This document shows, one piece after another, positions 1 through 6,569 of a stretch of 64,000 bases of DNA (position 1 is the first letter of the stretch; every line of letters begins with the position of its first letter). Position numbers and translations under genes: made by a program. A model generated the notes under the pieces. That model saw only the letters and a list, made by a program, of their open reading frames with translations. It did not search any database and was not told the DNA's origin. Origin of the DNA: Ancylobacter polymorphus. Lineage in GTDB: Bacteria; Pseudomonadota; Alphaproteobacteria; Rhizobiales; Xanthobacteraceae. The stretch is taken from the NCBI RefSeq assembly GCF_022836935.1, contig NZ_CP083239.1:3362001-3426000 (forward strand), read 5' to 3'.

Positions 1-14
1 TGCTTATACTGCCG

Positions 15-344
15 ATGGCGCTTAAGGACGCAGGCGACCAGATCGGCGCGGCGATGGGGTGGGGACCCGTGTCCTACACCATCCCGCTCGCCGCCGATGA
101 CGGGGCCGACGCGACACACATGGGTCTGCGGGCTGATGTGTGGCCCGCCTTCATCGATATGATCGCGGCGGCGAGGCAGGGCGTCTATCCCGAGGCCCTG
201 CCCGAGGCCGTCCTGCGACCCGTCATCGAGGCCCTGATAGCTGATTTCTCCCCCGACCCGTCTGCCCCGGAGATGCCGATCTTGTGGGGTTCGGACCACC
301 TCAACGCGGTCTGCGTGGCCCACGGGTTCACGCGCCTGGCCTAA
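15..344 (+). CDS. Phage-region protein of unknown function
   Basis: A 109-residue acidic protein with no signal peptide or membrane segment and no domain that I recognise. It carries several aromatic/proline pairs and ends in a plausible globular pattern. It starts 15 bases into the window, so the true start could lie further left. It runs in the same direction as the downstream lysis genes but is separated from them by about 320 bases and a hairpin terminator. Being at the end of the preceding transcript, it could be a tail-associated or accessory protein, but nothing in the sequence shows this. Confidence 0.5.
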   Translation: MALKDAGDQIGAAMGWGPVSYTIPLAADDGADATHMGLRADVWPAFIDMIAAARQGVYPEALPEAVLRPVIEALIADFSPDPSAPEMPILWGSDHLNAVCVAHGFTRLA

Positions 345-360
345 GCGCTCGTTGAGGCAT

Positions 361-522
361 TTAGCCGAGCGCATAGCGGCCCCAGGCCGCGTAGTCGCTG
401 TCGTCGGCCTTGACGGCATCACGGCGACCCAGATGCTGGGGCTTTCGCCCGTCGTGGCCGCTTAGACCGACACGCACCGCGTGAGAGGCCGGGCGCGCCC
501 GCAACCACGCCCGGCCGCCCAC
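361..522 (-). CDS. Small basic/aromatic ORF, possible phage microprotein
   Basis: A 53-residue ORF with a GTG start at 522 and TAA at 361-363. The C-terminus (DDSDYAAWGRYALG) looks like protein rather than random GC-rich translation, and the middle is rich in Arg, Lys and His. The ribosome binding site is weak (AGG about 8 bases before the GTG). It lies antisense in the gap between two plus-strand phage genes, a usual place for small accessory genes. No family is recognised. It could equally be chance coding. Confidence 0.35.
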   Translation of the reverse strand: MGGRAWLRARPASHAVRVGLSGHDGRKPQHLGRRDAVKADDSDYAAWGRYALG

Positions 523-616
523 TCACAAGCCTGACGGGCATATGAGCGAGCCCACTATCTATAGCTGAAACAGCCCACGTAGCGAACCCCGAGCGGTATT
601 CGCTTCTCGACCCCGC

Positions 617-650
617 CTATTTGGCCGCCCCTTCAGGCGGCCTTTTTCAT
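617..650 (+). terminator. Intrinsic terminator ahead of the lysis cassette
   Basis: GGCCGCC (623-629) pairs with GGCGGCC (636-642) around a 6-base loop, followed by five T (643-647). It sits 22 bases before the endolysin start, so it can end upstream transcription or act as a read-through control point for the lysis genes. The bases after the stem resemble those after the terminator at 59042-59064 in the other phage element. Confidence 0.75.
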
Positions 651-669
651 TTCCAACGGGAGAATAACA

Positions 670-1365
670 ATGGACCCCACGGTGCCCGCCGGCGCCGCGA
701 TCCTGCTCGATTTCATGCGTGAAACCGAGACGGGCCGTCGCGACGCCACTGCCTATGACACGCTGTTCGGCCACAATGAGCGGCATCTGCCGAAGCCTCT
801 GACGCGGATGACCATCGACGAGGTGATCGCCGCCGGGCCGGGTTGGACGCGCGCCTACAAATCCAGCGCCGCAGGTGCCTACCAGTTCATGCGGGCGACG
901 CTGCAAGATCTGAAGGCCGAGCTTGGCCTGCGCGGCTCGCAGATCTTCGACGCCAATCTGCAGGACCGGCTGGGCTATCACCTGCTCAAGCGCCGGGGTT
1001 ATGCGGACGCCGTGGCCAGGCGCATCTCCCTCGAGGAATTCGGTAAGCGGCTGGCGATGGAGTGGGCCTCCATGCCGGTGCTGGCGGCCACCAAGGGCGC
1101 GCACCGGACGCTGCAGCGCGGCCAATCCTATTACGCCGGCGATGCGCTCAACAAATCGCTCGTACCCGCCGCCACCTTCGAGGCGGTGATCGCCAAGGCG
1201 CTGGCGACGGCGCGCGCGGTGCCTGCCGCTGCGGGGGTGCCCGTGACAACCCCGCCGCCCGCCTCCTCGGCGGCCCGGCTCGCTCCGTTCATCACCGCTC
1301 TCATTGCCGCGCTGGCGGCGCTGCTGGGCGCGCTCGGCTTCAACATCAAGGAGTACCTGCCGTGA
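670..1365 (+). CDS. Phage endolysin, lambda-R-like (GH104-type) with C-terminal membrane segment
   Basis: Predicted peptidoglycan-cleaving lysis enzyme of 231 residues. The N-terminal part carries a RETETG stretch (residues 17-22), placing a Glu where lambda R-type transglycosylases have their catalytic Glu (E19), and an AAGAYQFM motif (67-74) that corresponds to the GAGRYQ-type substrate loop. After about residue 170 comes an Ala/Pro linker and then a hydrophobic helix (about 204-224) ending in FNIKEYLP, which lambda R lacks. A good Shine-Dalgarno (ACGGGAG) precedes the ATG. The next gene starts inside its stop codon region, and two holin-like genes follow, giving a lysis cassette. The family call rests on motif reading; GH24 is less likely because its usual E-D-T spacing is not seen. 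Confidence 0.8.
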   Translation: MDPTVPAGAAILLDFMRETETGRRDATAYDTLFGHNERHLPKPLTRMTIDEVIAAGPGWTRAYKSSAAGAYQFMRATLQDLKAELGLRGSQIFDANLQDRLGYHLLKRRGYADAVARRISLEEFGKRLAMEWASMPVLAATKGAHRTLQRGQSYYAGDALNKSLVPAATFEAVIAKALATARAVPAAAGVPVTTPPPASSAARLAPFITALIAALAALLGALGFNIKEYLP

Positions 1366-1751
1366 CCCCGATTCTGACGACGGTTCTGCTCCCCGCTATC
1401 GGGGAGATCGTGCAGCAGGTGATCCGCTCGCCGCGCAATGATGCGCCGCCGGCGCAGGCGCCCCTCATCGCCGCCGAGGTGGAGCGGCAGGTGCGCGAGA
1501 GCGCCGCCGTGCGCGAGGTGGCGGCGCAGGTGGAATACGCCACCAATGCCGAGCCCTGGTATCAGTCCCGCGTCACCATCGGCGCCATCGTCTCGATCGG
1601 CGCCGGCGTGTGCGGGCTGCTGGGGCTGGCGGTGAGCCCGCAGGATGTCGAGACCATCATCGCCGTGGCGACGGCGGCCGGCACGCTGGTGGGCGGGCTC
1701 GTGACCCTGTATGGGCGCTGGGTGGCGAAGACGCCGCTTGGCCGCCGCTGA
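1362..1751 (+). CDS. Holin-like small membrane protein
   Basis: A 129-residue protein with a hydrophilic, charged N-terminal half and two strong membrane segments (about 71-91 and 98-118) followed by a basic tail (GRWVAKTPLGRR). The GTG start at 1362 overlaps the endolysin stop by 4 bases and is preceded by AAGGAG, so the two are translationally coupled. Two closely spaced transmembrane helices, small size and position directly after an endolysin are typical of a holin or pinholin. No conserved family is recognised, so the role is inferred from context and topology. Confidence 0.65.
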   Translation: MTPILTTVLLPAIGEIVQQVIRSPRNDAPPAQAPLIAAEVERQVRESAAVREVAAQVEYATNAEPWYQSRVTIGAIVSIGAGVCGLLGLAVSPQDVETIIAVATAAGTLVGGLVTLYGRWVAKTPLGRR

Positions 1752-1761
1752 GGGGGTAGTG

Positions 1762-2115
1762 GTGGCCGATATCCCGCCTGACCCGGCCCTGTGGGGCATC
1801 AAGATCGCGCACCTTGCGGCCGGCTTCGTCGGCGGGCTGGCCCGCTCGCTGACACACCCGGGCGGCTCGCTGGCGCGGCATGTGTGCGCGGCTGTCGTCG
1901 GCACCGCTGTCGCCGGCTATGGCACGCCCATCGGCGCGCATTTCGCGGCGCGCTGGCTGGCGGCGCCGGAGATATCGCCCGCCTCTGTCGAGGGGATGGT
2001 GGGCTTTATCCTGGGGCTCATCGGCATGTCGCTGTGCGAGGCGGCGATCCGCTGGGTGCGCCACTGGCGAGACGGCCCGCCGCCGGGATGGAGACCGCCG
2101 CCATGGCCGCGGTGA
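1762..2115 (+). CDS. Second holin-like membrane protein
   Basis: A 117-residue protein with three likely membrane segments (about 12-30, 39-60 and 78-95) and a basic, Trp-rich C-terminus (RWVRHWRDGPPPGW). The GTG start at 1762 was chosen because GAGG lies 8 bases upstream; a GTG at 1759 is equally in frame. It lies 10 bases after the preceding two-helix protein. Having two different small membrane proteins after an endolysin suggests a holin plus an antiholin or spanin-like partner, but which is which cannot be told from sequence. Confidence 0.6.
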   Translation: MADIPPDPALWGIKIAHLAAGFVGGLARSLTHPGGSLARHVCAAVVGTAVAGYGTPIGAHFAARWLAAPEISPASVEGMVGFILGLIGMSLCEAAIRWVRHWRDGPPPGWRPPPWPR

Positions 2116-2321
2116 TCGTCGACACCGCAACCGGCCTCCGGGCCGATTTTCACAAGCCCACGGGCCGGCTGCTCATCGCCGGCCCTTCGTCCTTCGCCAT
2201 AGGGACGCTGGAAGAGATGGAGCAGATCGAGCGCTTCATCCGGCAGGCCCGGCACCAGGTGCGGGCGGACGCCTATGAGGGCCGCTGGCCGGCGCTGCCG
2301 GAGATCAAGCCCGAATTCTGA
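2103..2321 (+). CDS. Small phage protein after the lysis cassette
   Basis: A 72-residue soluble protein starting MAAVIVDTAT, with GGAG 9 bases before the ATG at 2103; an ATG at 2088 in the same frame has no ribosome binding site. It overlaps the upstream holin-like gene by 13 bases, which supports co-expression. The middle (SSFAIGTLEEMEQIERFIRQ) predicts a helix. No signal sequence is present, so it is unlikely to be a spanin. Function unknown. Confidence 0.55.
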   Translation: MAAVIVDTATGLRADFHKPTGRLLIAGPSSFAIGTLEEMEQIERFIRQARHQVRADAYEGRWPALPEIKPEF

Positions 2322-2490
2322 CATTTACAGCCCTGCCGGGTGATCGGCGGGGCATTGGGGCGCGCTAACACCCCTCCGCCGCGGGCCAGTCCTGGCAGAT
2401 CAACCCGCGCAGCCTCGCATAGCGAAAAGGCCACCCGCCGAGCGCAGCCGGCGCGCGCACGGACTGTGCCCTATCGCGAGTTACCAAATC
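2322..2490. other. Gap before the methylase gene
   Basis: No plus-strand gene is seen. On the minus strand a frame from about 2489 down to 2365 reads ALGGWPFRYARLRGLICQDW near its end, which looks protein-like, but it lacks a clear start codon and ribosome binding site, so it is not called as a gene. Confidence 0.3.
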
Positions 2491-3360
2491 ATGGAGATGG
2501 ATACCCTCCGGCCGGTGCGCCCTGCCCGGCCGATCGCCGCCTATATCGGCGGCAAGAAGCGCCTCGCACCGCTCATCGTCGAGCGGATCGGCGCCATTCC
2601 GCACCGCAGCTATGCCGAGCCCTTCATTGGCATGGGCGGCGTTTTCCTCCGACGGGACCGGCGCCCGCCGGCGGAGATCATCAACGACGTGTCGGGCGAG
2701 GTGGTGAACCTGTTCCGGGTGGTGCAGCGCCACCCGGATGCGCTCGAAGCGCAGTTCCGCTTCCTCCTGACGGCACGCGCCACCTATGACGTGCTGCAGG
2801 CGACCGACCCGCGCGGCCTTACCGATATCGAGCGGGCGGCGCGTTTTCTCTACCTGCAGCGGGCCAGCTACGGGGGCAAGGTGACGGGGCAAACCTTCGG
2901 CGTCTCGCCGCTGGAATCCGCCGCCGTTGACCGCAGGAAGCTGCGCCCGCTGATCGACGGGCTGGCGCAGCGCCTGGCGGGCGTGGTGATCGAGAACCTG
3001 CCCTATGGCGCGCTCCTCGAGCGCTATGACGGGCCGGGCGTGCTGTTCTACCTCGACCCGCCCTATCACGGCAGCGAGGACGACTATGGGGCGGGCGTGT
3101 TCCCGCCCGGCGAGTTCGAGCGCATGGCCACCCAACTGGCGGACCTGAAGGGGCGGTTCCTGCTCTCGATCAACGACACGCCGGAGATCCGGCGCGTCTT
3201 CGCAGCGTTCCCGATGGATGAGGTGCGGCTGCGTTACACGATCGGGCGCAGCGCCGCGACCGAGGCGGCCGAGCTTCTCATCTGCGACCTGCGCTCGGCC
3301 GACTGCCGGCCCCAGCGCTCACTCTTCGACAACCCCCATTCGCGCGAGCCGCGCGGATAG
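2491..3360 (+). CDS. Phage DNA adenine methylase (D12/Dam class)
   Basis: Predicted N6-adenine DNA methyltransferase of 289 residues. The SAM-binding region reads YIGGKKRL (18-25) then EPFIGMGG (43-50), where Dam-type enzymes have a PFxGxG-type motif; the catalytic DPPY is at 189-192, followed by HGSEDDYG. This order (SAM motif first, DPPY later) is that of the alpha/D12 class. No restriction endonuclease gene lies beside it, so it is an orphan methylase, which in phages often protects against host restriction or affects gene control. The target sequence cannot be read from the protein. Start ATG 2491 has weak upstream signals; ATG 2497 is an alternative. Confidence 0.9.
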   Translation: MEMDTLRPVRPARPIAAYIGGKKRLAPLIVERIGAIPHRSYAEPFIGMGGVFLRRDRRPPAEIINDVSGEVVNLFRVVQRHPDALEAQFRFLLTARATYDVLQATDPRGLTDIERAARFLYLQRASYGGKVTGQTFGVSPLESAAVDRRKLRPLIDGLAQRLAGVVIENLPYGALLERYDGPGVLFYLDPPYHGSEDDYGAGVFPPGEFERMATQLADLKGRFLLSINDTPEIRRVFAAFPMDEVRLRYTIGRSAATEAAELLICDLRSADCRPQRSLFDNPHSREPRG

Positions 3361-3670
3361 CGGCCGGGACTTCTCCCGGTTCAAAGCCTACCCCACTCGC
3401 CCCGCTGCCATTATGGGTGGTGGGGCGCTTTTTTCGCGTTTTGTTCCATTCTCGAAAGATTCTTGTCGAGCCGCCCTTGCGGAAGCATCACGCCACGACC
3501 ATTTGCCTCAGGTTGTCCCTCGGGACAGCAAAAAGCCGGGGTTGGCGCCCCGGCTCTCTTGAATCCGCAACTGCCTGGAAGCCTTGCGGAACGGTACATT
3601 GGACAGGTCCTTTAAATAGGACCGGTTATCGTTCTGTCAAGCGCTTTCCGGCCCAATTTGGGAAGCCTTA
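3361..3670. promoter_or_regulatory. Control region ahead of the BRO-type gene
   Basis: This 310-base gap has a strong hairpin at 3534-3555 (AGCCGGGG / CCCCGGCT, 6-base loop). It is flanked on the left by AAAA, which gives a T-run on the minus strand, so it could terminate transcription from either side. Downstream is an interrupted palindrome at 3606-3623 (GGTCCT-TTAAAT-AGGACC) with an A/T-rich centre, a likely operator overlapping the promoter for the next gene. No coding sequence is seen. Confidence 0.55.
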
Positions 3671-4471
3671 ATGCAGTACTCTCTCAAGGTGTTTCACGAC
3701 CCTCAGCACGACACTTTCCGTGTGATCGACCGAAATGGCGAGCCTTGGTTCGTTCTTTTGGACGTATGCAAAAAGCTGGATATCGCCAATCCGAGCGACG
3801 CAGCTTCTAGGCTCGACGATGACGAAAAGGATGCCGTCGGAATTACCGACGCCATCGGACGCGCTCAGAAGATGACAGTCATCAGCGAGTCCGGTCTCTA
3901 TTCTCTGATCCTTCGTTCGACCAAGCCGGAGGCGAAGCGCTTCCGGAAGTGGGTCACGTCGGAAGTTCTGCCGTCGATCCGCAAAACCGGCGGGTATGAG
4001 CTTTCGCAGACGCCGGCTTTCATCCGGCGCTTCAATGAGAACTGGCACCGCGTCGATGCGGGGCATTTCTCGATTCTCAGCGAAACCGTTGCGCGTGTGT
4101 GGGGAAGGCTCGAGATGGCCGGACATCGGCTGGCAGATCGCGCTCCCGACGGGAAAGAAATTCGCCTCGATGGAGCGGTTGGCAGCCGCTTCTCGTCATG
4201 GCTGAAAGCCAACCATCCCAGCGTTTGCGACGCTCATAGCTTCTACCTTCACAAGACCCCACAGTGGGAGGGCCTTGTGCGGCAATACCCGAACTCCATG
4301 CTTCCTTTGTTCATTGAGTTTGTCGAGACGGTCTGGATTCCGCAGTACGCGGAACAGTATTTTTCGCCTCGCGACCCTGCTGCCCTGCCTTATCTGCAGA
4401 AGCTTTTGCCTCCTAGCGGAGCGCCTAAGCCTGGGATGATGCGCCACCCGACGCTCACTGGGCGCTCGTAG
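3671..4471 (+). CDS. BRO family N-terminal domain protein, phage antirepressor-like
   Basis: A 266-residue protein. The first ~115 residues match the Bro-N fold: FHDPQHDTFRVIDRNGEPWF, the DVCKKLDIANPSDAASRLDDDEK core, then ISESGLYSLILRS and KRFRKWVTSEVLPSIRKTGGY, all standard elements of the domain. The remaining ~150 residues are a separate Trp- and aromatic-rich domain (FIEFVETVWIPQYAEQYF near the end) of unknown function. Bro-N proteins bind DNA and many phage examples act as antirepressors. It is monocistronic, with its own operator-like palindrome at 3606-3623 and a hairpin after it, which fits a regulatory gene. Confidence 0.88.
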   Translation: MQYSLKVFHDPQHDTFRVIDRNGEPWFVLLDVCKKLDIANPSDAASRLDDDEKDAVGITDAIGRAQKMTVISESGLYSLILRSTKPEAKRFRKWVTSEVLPSIRKTGGYELSQTPAFIRRFNENWHRVDAGHFSILSETVARVWGRLEMAGHRLADRAPDGKEIRLDGAVGSRFSSWLKANHPSVCDAHSFYLHKTPQWEGLVRQYPNSMLPLFIEFVETVWIPQYAEQYFSPRDPAALPYLQKLLPPSGAPKPGMMRHPTLTGRS

Positions 4472-4488
4472 TCCATCTCTATAGGTCC

Positions 4489-4516
4489 GCCGCGCCTTCC
4501 TTTCAGAAGGCGCGGC
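4489..4516. terminator. Hairpin between convergent genes
   Basis: A perfect 10-bp stem (GCCGCGCCTT 4489-4498 / AAGGCGCGGC 4507-4516) with an 8-base loop between the BRO-type gene and a minus-strand gene. There is no T-run on either side, so termination would be weak or the element may act as an RNA-stabilising end. Confidence 0.55.
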
Positions 4517-4526
4517 GCCGCCCGTG

Positions 4527-4829
4527 CTAGCCTTCCGTCCTGAGCGCGCGGACGATCTTCTCTAGATCGCTGATGCCCGCCCACACCCAAGCGCCCCCCT
4601 CGGCCGGCAGAACATCGGCGGCGAAGCTGATCTTGATCGCGTCGACCTTCTTCCGAACCTCCGTCGCAGCGCCAGGCACAAAGGCGAGGTTGCCGATCCA
4701 TGTGCGCGCGTCTGCCGGTGGAGGCTCCGGCGCTATCCGCCACTCGCCATCCGTCTTGATGAGTTTCTTCCGCACGATCTCGTATGGCTGCATCCGATCC
4801 CTATCGACGATTCGCACATCGGCCGGCAA
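4527..4829 (-). CDS. Hypothetical protein with doubtful N-terminus
   Basis: About 100 residues beginning MPADVRIVDRDRMQPYEIV from a TTG at 4829, with WIGNLAFVPGAA and the C-terminal GGAWVWAGISDLEKIVRALR. The sequence looks like real protein and has no membrane segment. Reading upstream in frame gives LNTDPAFG before a stop, which also looks coding-like, and there is no ATG or clear ribosome binding site, so the 5' end may be damaged or the start may be the TTG. It is divergent from the DUF982-like gene, 29 bases apart. Family unknown. Confidence 0.5.
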   Translation of the reverse strand: MPADVRIVDRDRMQPYEIVRKKLIKTDGEWRIAPEPPPADARTWIGNLAFVPGAATEVRKKVDAIKISFAADVLPAEGGAWVWAGISDLEKIVRALRTEG

Positions 4830-4858
4830 CCCGAAGGCCGGATCGGTGTTGAGTCAGG

Positions 4859-5161
4859 ATGATACCGATTGCACCTGTTCATGTATGGGAAGGCAATGCC
4901 ACGCGGCGCACGCTCGGCGATGTGGAAGGCGCCGCTAACTTCCTGCTGATCAAGTGGCCGCCTGAGATGATGGATACACTGGCGCACCGGGCGGCGCAGG
5001 TGGCGGCCCTCGACGCGCTAGGCGGGCATGGCACCGCAGGGGCATTCCGTGACGCGCTCATTGCCGCCTCGGCCGAGGCGGGCATCCTAGCTGCTGAGAC
5101 CGCAGTGCAGCCTGCCACGGCAGGCCCGGTTGGCAATCCGCGGAGCAAACGGCGGCGTTGA
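4859..5161 (+). CDS. DUF982-like protein
   Basis: A 100-residue protein fitting the DUF982 pattern of rhizobial genomes: a short beta N-terminus (APVHVWEGNATRRTLGDVEG), an AANFLLIKWPP segment, a helix with HRAAQVAALDALGG and a final AFRDALIAASAEAGI helix. Function is unknown for the family, but members are abundant in Hyphomicrobiales plasmids and islands. A second DUF982-like gene lies at 9237-9512 in this window. A basic tail (NPRSKRRR) ends the protein. The start is the first ATG after the divergent gene. Confidence 0.7.
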   Translation: MIPIAPVHVWEGNATRRTLGDVEGAANFLLIKWPPEMMDTLAHRAAQVAALDALGGHGTAGAFRDALIAASAEAGILAAETAVQPATAGPVGNPRSKRRR

Positions 5162-5175
5162 CTCTCGGCGGACGC

Positions 5176-5190
5176 GTTCTCAGTATGTTC
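5176..5190. promoter_or_regulatory. LexA-like SOS box (GTTC-N7-GTTC)
   Basis: GTTC at 5176-5179 and GTTC at 5187-5190 with a 7-base spacer match the alphaproteobacterial LexA recognition format. The box ends 2 bases before the ATG of the next gene, so a bound repressor would cover the start of that transcript. The match is short, so chance cannot be excluded. Confidence 0.5.
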
Positions 5191-5192
5191 TC

Positions 5193-5450
5193 ATGCGGAA
5201 CACCAGCCCTTTGGTCGGATTTCAATGCCGCTGCGGCCACCGAGGCGTCTATGTCCGCGCCTCTGTGATGGAGCTATGGGCGCGCCCGGGCGAGACCATC
5301 CACGATGTGCGCAAGCGAATGCGCTGCCGCGTGTGCGGTGAGCGCGAGCCAAGCGGCCCTTACCCTTTCGCCGACTCGGCGACGAGCCACCTGTGGATTT
5401 GCACCGACAAGGTGGTCAGTGCGCAATTCGAGAGGGAGGAGCCGACCTAG
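5193..5450 (+). CDS. Small double-CxxC-type (zinc ribbon-like) protein
   Basis: An 85-residue protein with two cysteine knuckles, CRCGHRG near residue 12 and CRVCGERE near residue 48, separated by about 35 residues; this spacing fits a zinc ribbon. The middle (VMELWARPGETIHDVRKRMR) is helical and the C-terminus has an aromatic HLWICTDK patch. The ATG at 5193 was chosen as the start because the protein-like part begins there; the frame is open back to 5130 but that would overlap the DUF982-like gene. A LexA-like box lies just upstream, suggesting damage-induced expression. Function unknown. Confidence 0.5.
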   Translation: MRNTSPLVGFQCRCGHRGVYVRASVMELWARPGETIHDVRKRMRCRVCGEREPSGPYPFADSATSHLWICTDKVVSAQFEREEPT

Positions 5451-5751
5451 GCCGGAGGTGGGAAAGAGCGGTGTTGCAAATGCTTGCGAGCCGGTGCGAC
5501 GGATTCATTTCCCACTTCGGGATAACGCATTGGCTTCATTCGACTTGGCGGCTTCCTTCCGGAAGGCCAGGCCAAGGGCGACCAGTCGCTCCAGACCGAG
5601 AACACCCCGTGAACGCCGTTCGGGACTATTTCGGGACTTCTTGCGCCGAAACGTGCATTCCGGTGCGATCTGTCGCCGTTTGTTCCCGGTAACCTGAGGC
5701 CCTGTTGCGCGCCGGGAGAGTGCCGTAAGGCATTGATCTTAAAAACGAAAC
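5451..5751. other. Probable attachment flank of the left prophage
   Basis: No gene is seen in these 301 bases. The region contains TTCGGGACT twice (5619-5627 and 5630-5638), exactly 11 bp apart, and a nested inverted repeat (CTTGGC 5544-5549 / GCCAAG 5571-5576 enclosing CCTTCCGGAAGG 5555-5566). Tandem repeats one helical turn apart beside a tRNA 3' end are typical of integrase or excisionase binding sites. Confidence 0.45.
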
Positions 5752-5841
5752 TGGCGGAAGAGGTGGGATTCGAACCCACGGTGGGCGTGAACCCACGGCG
5801 GTTTTCAAGACCGCTGCCTTAAACCACTCGGCCACCCTTCC
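5752..5841 (-). tRNA. tRNA-Ser(TGA)
   Basis: Read on the minus strand: acceptor GGAAGGG pairs with CTCTTCC (one G-T pair), anticodon loop contains TGA, a long variable arm (class II) is formed by GTGGGTTCACGCCCAC, the T arm has GGTTCGAATCC, and the gene encodes CCA. Length 90 with CCA. Its 3' end faces the left prophage. Confidence 0.95.
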
Positions 5842-6184
5842 CCGTGACAACATCGGCCGTTGCGGCAGACATCATCGGCGATCCGCTTCCGAACCTGGCA
5901 CCGGATCGGCACCGGGCTCCCTCCGTCCAGCTAAGGCAGCCCCACTAGGAGACAGCCTGCCAAGGAAACGGCTTCGCCAGGCAAGCCGCCCGTCATGCGT
6001 CGGGTTCGGGCCCGGCAGGCCGGGCGGGATCGCCGGCGAGCCATGCCCCAGCCGGTGCCTGCTCGTCAAGCCGTTCCCCCGCCCGATCGGCGCGGCGGAG
6101 GGGCGGCGGGCATGTCGCCGCGCCCGCCCCTCCCCCTCGTCTGCGTCATCGCTGCGGTGTTGCCCCGGCCCGGCTCAGCCCGCC

Positions 6185-6559
6185 TCATTTCGCCCGGCGA
6201 AACACCATGCCGCCATGGTGCAGCGTATTGTCATCGACGAACACGCCGTCGGCGGTGAAGCCGGTGTCGTCCCAATAGTCGATCTGCGTCCCTCGCACCT
6301 CGTAGCGGCCGCGATAGGCGCTCTCGCGCGAGCCTCGCGCCTCATCATAGCGGCCATTGGGCAGCAATTCGTGCCTGACATAGCGATCGGCGGTGACCCA
6401 CAGCCCGACATAGGGATGATCGCGGTCGGGCGGGGTCTGGGCGGAGGCGGGTTGCGCGGTCGAGGGCTGCGTCATGGCAGGAATGACTCCGGTCAGTGAG
6501 GTGAGGAGCGCCGCCCCCAGGGCGGCGCGGCGTGTCAGCAGGCGGAGGGGATGCGTCAT
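6185..6559 (-). CDS. Secreted Atu4866-domain protein
   Basis: A 124-residue protein starting MTHPLRLLTRRAALGA, preceded by a GGAGG ribosome binding site, with an N-terminal signal sequence (twin Arg then a hydrophobic stretch, cut after about residue 40). The mature part, YVGLWVTADRYVRHELLPNG then RYDEARGSRESAYRGRYEV and DDTGFTADGVF, matches the Atu4866 family of small beta-barrel-like proteins in Proteobacteria. The family has no established biochemical role. It lies 10 bases after an SDR gene on the same strand, and such pairs recur in Rhizobiales, so the two are probably one operon controlled by the divergent LysR regulator. Confidence 0.8.
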   Translation of the reverse strand: MTHPLRLLTRRAALGAALLTSLTGVIPAMTQPSTAQPASAQTPPDRDHPYVGLWVTADRYVRHELLPNGRYDEARGSRESAYRGRYEVRGTQIDYWDDTGFTADGVFVDDNTLHHGGMVFRRAK

Positions 6560-6569
6560 GCCCGCCTCC

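Larger units (their letters stand above)
1..5751. mobile_element. Right-hand part of a prophage abutting tRNA-Ser
   Basis: This block holds only phage-type and small hypothetical genes: a lysis cassette, a DNA adenine methylase, a BRO-type antirepressor, a DUF982-like gene and a small CxC zinc-type protein. It stops at the 3' end of tRNA-Ser(TGA), a common place for tyrosine-recombinase integration. Two TTCGGGACT repeats at 5619-5627 and 5630-5638 resemble integrase arm sites. No integrase is visible, so it would have to lie left of the window. No structural phage gene can be identified in the visible part, and the exact attachment core cannot be set because the other end is outside the window. 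Prophage nature is well supported; integration at the tRNA is inference. Confidence 0.75.

Noticed and set aside
2491..3360. A restriction-modification system
   Set aside because: Only the methylase is present; neighbouring genes are a lysis cassette and an antirepressor-like gene, with no endonuclease.
5626..5853. Small ORFs across tRNA-Ser
   Set aside because: They run through the tRNA gene and its flank and carry tRNA-derived sequence.
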